From contig JBHORE010000037.1 in NCBI GenBank assembly GCA_042408415.1, positions 1-19,082 of the forward strand: DNA of 19,082 bases, given 5' to 3'. The notes beneath the pieces are model-generated. The model was not told the origin of the DNA, ran no database searches, and saw only the letters and a program-made list of their open reading frames with translations. This DNA comes from Thermobaculum sp042408415. GTDB lineage: Bacteria > Chloroflexota > Chloroflexia > Thermobaculales > Thermobaculaceae. A program made the translations under genes and the position numbers. Positions 14,994-19,082 of this stretch are shown in pieces; position 1 is the first letter of the stretch; the number at the start of each line of letters is the position of its first letter.

Positions 14994-15016
14994 CAGATAC
15001 CTCAAGGAGGGTGGTC

Positions 15017-15808
15017 ATGTCGCAAGTGCATTCGAGCGGGACTCATCAAAGTATAAGGGGCCTGCAGGCCCTCAGACGCCGTGAGAATCTGTGGATTACT
15101 GCTGCCCTGTTATTGGTTATGCTGGGATCGTGGGGGTATACCATCTATGGTTCAGAGCCTATGAGTGGTATGAGCGATGGAATGATGGTAAGGGGTATGG
15201 TGGGTGGTGCCTTGCTCTTCCTGCTTGGTTGGATCGTGATGATGGTTGCTATGATGATACCTGCGACTTTACCCTTGATCCTACTGTACAAGACGGTATC
15301 ACGCGCTGGGAATCGGGGCTTATGGTTTGGAATGACAGCGCTTGTCTTTGGCTACTTTGCTGTGTGGGCGTTAGCTGGGCTGCCAGTATATGTCTATAAC
15401 CTTCTGTCCGGTCAATTTGGATTGTCGAGCAAAGTACTGCCAGCAGGACTGCTGGTCTTGGGTGGACTTTATCAGTTCACCGCTCTCAAACGCTCGTGTC
15501 ACTCTCGTTGCTCTTCCCCGCTGTTCTTCCTGATGCAGCACTATAAGCCAAGGCTAGTTGGGGCAGCTAGGCTGGGAGTGCTGCACGGGATGGATTGCCT
15601 GGGTTGCTGTGCAGGTCTGATGGTGAGATTGGTTGCTCTCGGGATGATGAACCTTGCACTGATGATTACCGCTACTGTGATCATCTTTGCTGAGAAGACC
15701 CTACCTATTGGTCATCGGTTGGCTAAGCCGTTGGGTGTGGCAATGGTTGTAGGAGGCGTGCTGCTTTTGGCGATGTCTTTGGCTATTGGAAACACGACGA
15801 TGATGTAG
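15017..15808 (+). CDS. DUF2182 family metal-binding-type membrane protein
   Basis: A 263-residue inner-membrane protein with about six hydrophobic segments (residues ~25-43, 62-91, 103-128, 140-156, 202-226, 238-257). It carries the DUF2182 signatures: WIVMMVAMMIPA (72-83), LYQFTALKRSCHSRCSSP (151-168, Cys161 and Cys165), His175, and LGVLHGMDCLGCCAGLM (186-202, His190, Cys194, Cys197, Cys198). The conserved Cys/His set in or near the membrane suggests metal or thiol chemistry; no member's function is known to me. The start is ATG 15017, six bases after AAGGAGG (15004-15010); a GTG at 15011 abuts that site. An intact DUF1326 gene follows after 44 bases and a decayed one precedes it, a pairing seen in many genomes. 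Confidence 0.9.
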   Translation: MSQVHSSGTHQSIRGLQALRRRENLWITAALLLVMLGSWGYTIYGSEPMSGMSDGMMVRGMVGGALLFLLGWIVMMVAMMIPATLPLILLYKTVSRAGNRGLWFGMTALVFGYFAVWALAGLPVYVYNLLSGQFGLSSKVLPAGLLVLGGLYQFTALKRSCHSRCSSPLFFLMQHYKPRLVGAARLGVLHGMDCLGCCAGLMVRLVALGMMNLALMITATVIIFAEKTLPIGHRLAKPLGVAMVVGGVLLLAMSLAIGNTTMM

Positions 15809-15852
15809 CTGTGCTTATCCCTTGAGAACTAAGATGTAGGAGGAAAAAGACA

Positions 15853-16500
15853 ATGGTTCAAGTACCCGAATGGCGTATTAAAGGGGATTGGTTCGATGTT
15901 TGCAGTTGCAGTATCCCCTGCCCATGTGAGTTCGCTCAGCCACCAACGAACAATCACTGTGAGGGAGTCCTTGTCTGGCACATCCGTGATGGACATTACG
16001 GAGACGTACGGCTGGATGGCTTGAATGTTCTTGCCCTCGGTGCGTTCGATGGTAACCTATGGGCTGGTGCAAAGGCTTCGATGGCTATCTTCCTTGATGA
16101 GCGCGCCGATGACCAGCAGCGTCAGGCTCTCCAGACGATCTTTGGAGGTCAGGCTGGTGGTTGGCCTGCGTCGTTTGCTGCCCTCATAGAGGAATTGCGT
16201 GGAGTGGAATTTGCGCAGATCAGAGTAGAGGTGTCTGATGATCTTGCTTACTGGCGGGCGGAGATACCCGATAAGGTGGCGGCTAAGGCCGAAGCACTCT
16301 CGGGACCTACGACACCGCCTGGACAAAGGGTGCAGCTCCTGAATCCCCCAGGTAGCGAGGTCGGACCAGGGCAGGTGGTTACATGGGGTAGTGGGGACCT
16401 GATGGAGCCAGCAGGAGCCTTCGACTTTCATACCAACTTCACTGGTAGATCAAGCAAGTACATTCCGTTTGACTGGAGCGGTCCAGGGGGAGAAGGGTGA
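15853..16500 (+). CDS. DUF1326 family Cys-rich protein (intact copy)
   Basis: A 215-residue soluble protein with no signal peptide. It shows the DUF1326 N-terminus: WRIKGDWFDVCSCSIPCPCEF (7-27) with Cys17, 19, 23 and 25, then PTNNHCEG (Cys36), VWHIRDGHYGDVRLDGLN (41-58), a MAIFLDERADDQQRQAL segment, a GGQAGG turn and a terminal FTGRSSKYIPFDWSG. The C-x-C-x3-C-x-C...C array looks like a metal site, perhaps copper or zinc (inference). AGGAGG stands 10 bases before the ATG. Placement 44 bases after DUF2182 indicates a two-gene operon, perhaps a soluble partner delivering or receiving metal from the membrane protein. The function is not established. Confidence 0.9.
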   Translation: MVQVPEWRIKGDWFDVCSCSIPCPCEFAQPPTNNHCEGVLVWHIRDGHYGDVRLDGLNVLALGAFDGNLWAGAKASMAIFLDERADDQQRQALQTIFGGQAGGWPASFAALIEELRGVEFAQIRVEVSDDLAYWRAEIPDKVAAKAEALSGPTTPPGQRVQLLNPPGSEVGPGQVVTWGSGDLMEPAGAFDFHTNFTGRSSKYIPFDWSGPGGEG

Positions 16501-16528
16501 TTTATTGCCCAATGGCTTGTGGTCTCGA

Positions 16529-16567
16529 GGTGAAATGCAAGCAGAGATGATGTGATAAGATTTCACC
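16529..16567. repeat. Inverted repeat after the DUF1326 gene
   Basis: GGTGAAAT (16529-16536) and ATTTCACC (16560-16567) can form an 8-pair stem with a 23-base loop, about 30 bases after the stop. It has no clear U-run. Confidence 0.35.
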
Positions 16568-16696
16568 TTAAACATACGCCTTTACACCTGGTGATATACA
16601 GTGTACCTGAATCTATGGCTGTAAACATCTCGTAGCACGTATCTGTTGGTAGATACCTCCCCAAAAAGTCCAGAGGATGGCCTTTATATAAGGGTT

Positions 16697-16722
16697 GGGC
16701 GGGAGTTGGGAGGCTCCCGCCC
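16697..16722. terminator. GC-rich hairpin between convergent DUF1326 and hacB genes
   Basis: GGGCGGGAG (16697-16705) and CTCCCGCCC (16714-16722) form a perfect 9-pair stem with an 8-base loop. It lacks a U-run on both strands, so it may be a U-less terminator or a 3'-end stabiliser for the lysine operon transcript, which ends at 16766. Confidence 0.45.
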
Positions 16723-16765
16723 GGGTACGAGGGGATGTGGGGTAAAGGGAGGTTGGTATTCTTGG

Positions 16766-17245
16766 TTAGAACCTTCCGGACTGGACGAACGGGATGATGC
16801 CGCCGGCGCGCACGATCTCTAGCACGAACTCCGGCAGCGGCTCCACCTGGAAGGTACGTCCGTCCGCAAGGGTGATCTGGCCGGTGGCGAGGTCCACATC
16901 TATCTCGTCACCGTCCTCGACCGCCCCATGTAGCTCGTCGCACACGAGTATGGGGAGGCCGATGTTGATGGCGTTGCGGAAGAAGATGCGGGCAAAGGAC
17001 CGCGCGATCACTGCCTTAGCACCGGATGCCTGGATGGCGATGGGGGCATGCTCGCGAGAGGACCCCATCCCGAAGTTTTTGCCAGCGACTATCACGTCGC
17101 CGGGACGGACTTTCTCCGGGTAGTCCGGCCTATACTCGATGAACGCGGCCTTCGCCAGCTGCTGGCGGTCGGTCGTCACGTTGTACCTGCCAGGGATGAT
17201 CTCGTCCGTGGATACGTTGTCGCCTACTTTCCATACTCTGCTCAT
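16766..17245 (-). CDS. hacB: Homoaconitase / isopropylmalate isomerase small subunit
   Basis: A 159-residue swivel-domain subunit of the LeuD/HacB (archaeal-type) family: VSTDEIIPGRY (11-21), FGMGSSREHAPIAI (58-71) and ARSFARIFFRNAINIGL (81-97). With the large subunit it would convert homocitrate to homoisocitrate in the alpha-aminoadipate lysine route. The context (overlapping a homocitrate synthase operon) favours this over leucine synthesis, but isopropylmalate isomerase or dual activity remains possible. The specificity loop after Arg20 reads YNVT, unlike the YLRT (homoaconitase) or YLV-type (isopropylmalate) loops described in methanogens. The ATG shares one base with the hacA stop (TAATG), and AAGGAG lies about 9 bases upstream. 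Also known as lysU/leuD. Confidence 0.85.
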   Translation of the reverse strand: MSRVWKVGDNVSTDEIIPGRYNVTTDRQQLAKAAFIEYRPDYPEKVRPGDVIVAGKNFGMGSSREHAPIAIQASGAKAVIARSFARIFFRNAINIGLPILVCDELHGAVEDGDEIDVDLATGQITLADGRTFQVEPLPEFVLEIVRAGGIIPFVQSGRF

Positions 17246-18486
17246 TAGTCCAGGCTCCTTGGGTCGGTGATGTAGCCGGTGATGGCGGACGCCGCCGCTG
17301 TCGCGGGGCTCGCCAGGTAGATCTCGGCGGTAGGGTCGCCCATCCTGCCGGGAAAGTTGCGGTTCTGAGTCGTGATGGCTCGCTCACCCGCGGCCAGCAC
17401 CCCTTGGTGGCGGCCTATGCAGGGGCCACAGCCGGTGTTGGTGACCACGGCCCCGGCCTCGATCAGCGTCTGGATGTAGCCCTTGGCCATGGCCTCCAGT
17501 GCCACTCTGGTGGAGGCGGGAGTGACGACCATGCGGGTGCTTGGGTGGATTTTCCTGCCCTTGAGGATGCGAGCGGCTATCTCGATATCGTCCAACCTGC
17601 CGTTGGTGCAGGTGCCTATAAACACCTGGTCGATCTTCACCCTGCCCATCTCGGCGGCGGGCGCAAGGTGCTCTGGATCAGGCGGCACGGCGACCATCGG
17701 CTCGATGGATGAGGCATCTATCTCCACCACGCGGCTGTATACGGGATCGCGCGGGGTGATGCGCTCGTAGGGGTCACGGGCGCGGCCCCGTAGGTACTCG
17801 TCCACAGTGTCATCGGGCTCGACGAGGCCGGTCTTGCCCCCCATCTCTACCGCCATGTTGGCCAGCGTCATGCGCTCGGAGATGCTCATCCTGCGCACCG
17901 CAGGCCCGCCGTACTCCACGGCCATATAGGTGGCACCGTCCACGCCTATGGTGCCCACCATCGCCAGCGCCAGGTCCTTAGCGTAGACATGGTGGCCCAG
18001 CTCGCCTTTGACCTCGAAGCGTATCGTTTCGGGTACTCGCAGCCAGGTCTTGCCTGTCGCCAACGCCACCGCTATGTCGGTGGAGCCCATGCCCGTGCCG
18101 AAAGCGCCCAACGCTCCGTAGGTGCAGGTATGGGAATCGGCGCCCACTATCACGGCTCCGGGCGTGACGAACCCGCGCTCGACCATCACCTGGTGGCAGA
18201 TGCCCTCCTGCAGGAAGTTGGTGATGCCCTGCTCGCGCACCCACTCGCGGATCATCTTCTGGAGGGTGGCGGCCTGCACGGTGGCCGCTGGGATGATATG
18301 GTCGAACACGATCACTGTACGATTGGGATCGAATAGCGGCCGGCCGATCTTGCGGAAGCTTTCGATCGCCAGTGGGGCTGTCTGGTCGTGTGCCAGCACG
18401 TAGTCCACCGGCACGATGACTATCTCGCCGGCGCGCACCTGCCTGCCGACCTTGCGGCTAAGGATCTCTTCGCTTAGAGTGCCCAT
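17245..18486 (-). CDS. hacA: Homoaconitase / isopropylmalate isomerase large subunit
   Basis: A 413-residue aconitase-superfamily subunit of the short LeuC/HacA type. The [4Fe-4S] ligands are Cys293 (GTCTNG), Cys353 and Cys356 (TGCGPCIG). Other signatures are ICHQVMVERGFVTPG (96-110), GADSHTCTYGALGAFGTGMG (115-134), and NRNFPGRMGDP (375-385), whose Arg contacts substrate in the family. It is cytoplasmic, pairs with the small subunit, and probably catalyses the homocitrate-homoisocitrate isomerisation. Its start overlaps the end of the homocitrate synthase gene by 13 bases, and its stop overlaps the small-subunit start. Also called lysT/leuC; the substrate is inferred from context. Confidence 0.9.
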   Translation of the reverse strand: MGTLSEEILSRKVGRQVRAGEIVIVPVDYVLAHDQTAPLAIESFRKIGRPLFDPNRTVIVFDHIIPAATVQAATLQKMIREWVREQGITNFLQEGICHQVMVERGFVTPGAVIVGADSHTCTYGALGAFGTGMGSTDIAVALATGKTWLRVPETIRFEVKGELGHHVYAKDLALAMVGTIGVDGATYMAVEYGGPAVRRMSISERMTLANMAVEMGGKTGLVEPDDTVDEYLRGRARDPYERITPRDPVYSRVVEIDASSIEPMVAVPPDPEHLAPAAEMGRVKIDQVFIGTCTNGRLDDIEIAARILKGRKIHPSTRMVVTPASTRVALEAMAKGYIQTLIEAGAVVTNTGCGPCIGRHQGVLAAGERAITTQNRNFPGRMGDPTAEIYLASPATAAASAITGYITDPRSLD

Positions 18487-19082
18487 GCACGCACACCTCC
18501 CTGGTTAGTTGCACAGGAGCGCGAGCGCTCTGCCCACTCGCGCAGTATCTGGTCCACTTGCTCGGTCGTCAGCGGGGCCTCGTCCGCCAGCCTCTTGATC
18601 TCCCTCGTGGCGGCCCTCAGCTCCGCTTCGGAGAGGGACAATCCCAGGGTGCGAGCTCTATGTGCTATGGCGTTCCAGCCTGTGAGCCTGTGACCCAGCT
18701 CCACACGGCGGGTGAGGCCGAAGTCCTCGGGGTTGATCGCCTCGTAGGATGATGGGTTGGAGAGGACGGCTTTGGTGTGTATGCCCGCCTTGTGAGCGAA
18801 AGCTGTCTCGCCTGTCAGGTAGTTGTTGAACGGGATCTGTACACCCGTGTACTGGGAGATGAGGCTGTCTAGCTGAGGCAGTATGCGCAGGTTGTACCTG
18901 CTGACCAGGCCGCGATCGGTGGCGTACAGCCTGGCTATGAGGCCTCCCAGCGGGGTGATGCCGTTGCGCTCGCCTATGCCTAGCACAGTGGTGTCTATGT
19001 GGGTAGCTCCTGCCTGGAGCGCTGCGTAGGCGTTGGCGATCGCGCAGCCGGAGTCGTTATGCCCGTGGAACTCGATGTCCGC
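18474..19082 (-). CDS. hcs: Homocitrate synthase (C-terminal part, runs off the right edge)
   Basis: The last 202 residues of a homocitrate synthase of the Thermus/alpha-aminoadipate type; the frame stays open to the window edge. It begins within the TIM barrel with EFHGHNDSGCAIANAYAAL and HIDTTVLGIGERNGITPLGG. The HGHND histidines and the GIGERNG loop are the metal- and acetyl-CoA-site segments of the family. The C-terminal accessory domain follows (FNNYLTGETAFAHKAGIHTKAV, RVELGHRLTGWNAI). The DTTVLGIGERNGITPLGG sequence resembles Thermus homocitrate synthase rather than LeuA (which has NGIGERAGN). It makes homocitrate from 2-oxoglutarate and acetyl-CoA, the first lysine step. A GTG at 18986 is internal, not the start. 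Confidence 0.9.
   Translation of the reverse strand, partial: ADIEFHGHNDSGCAIANAYAALQAGATHIDTTVLGIGERNGITPLGGLIARLYATDRGLVSRYNLRILPQLDSLISQYTGVQIPFNNYLTGETAFAHKAGIHTKAVLSNPSSYEAINPEDFGLTRRVELGHRLTGWNAIAHRARTLGLSLSEAELRAATREIKRLADEAPLTTEQVDQILREWAERSRSCATNQGGVRAWAL

Noticed and set aside
18474..18986. GTG at 18986 as the start of a 170-residue protein
   Set aside because: The frame continues upstream to the window edge through conserved homocitrate synthase sequence (HGHND, HIDTTVLGIGERNG), so this is an internal Val codon.

Overview
The window looks like chromosomal DNA of a free-living, probably thermophilic bacterium outside the Proteobacteria. Support: strong AGGAGG-type ribosome binding sites, heavy use of AGG/AGA arginine codons, an FMN-riboswitch rib operon of the ribE-ribBA-ribH type, and a Thermus-like alpha-aminoadipate lysine cluster. 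Chloroflexota relatives such as Thermobaculum would fit, but that is inference; there is no rRNA or marker gene here to settle it.

Layout. (1) 1-4822, plus strand: the end of a secreted fibronectin-III protein, then a GEMM-I (cyclic-di-GMP) riboswitch leading into a 1209-residue exported beta-helix protein with a Pro/Thr-rich linker and Ig-like modules, closed by a perfect hairpin terminator. (2) 4825-9392: small accessory genes, mostly minus strand: a DUF1697 protein, a LURP-one-related protein on the plus strand, an SDR dehydrogenase, a broken second DUF1697 copy coupled to a GNAT acetyltransferase, a broken PhnB-like VOC gene and a RibD-C/DHFR-fold reductase. (3) 9815-12355, minus strand: riboflavin operon ribE-ribBA-ribH with promoter, FMN riboswitch and leader terminator; its genes overlap by four bases. 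(4) 12397-13440: a short secreted protein whose signal peptide is one base out of frame with its ATG, a 46-codon ORF, and DNA with no confident gene. (5) 13441-16500: an AraC-type regulator divergent from a decayed DUF1326 gene, a DUF2182 membrane protein and an intact DUF1326 protein, a Cys-rich cluster that is the best candidate here for a poorly described system. (6) 16766-19082, minus strand: overlapping genes for homocitrate synthase (running off the right edge) and the two homoaconitase-type subunits, the first steps of lysine synthesis via alpha-aminoadipate.

A recurrent theme between about 7100 and 15000 is broken reading frames. Three genes (DUF1697 copy 2, the VOC gene, DUF1326 copy 1) and possibly the secreted protein at 12397 carry indels, often in short G/C or A runs. 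The VOC gene and DUF1326 copy 1 also have an in-frame stop or missing segments, so at least those two look truly decayed rather than mis-sequenced.
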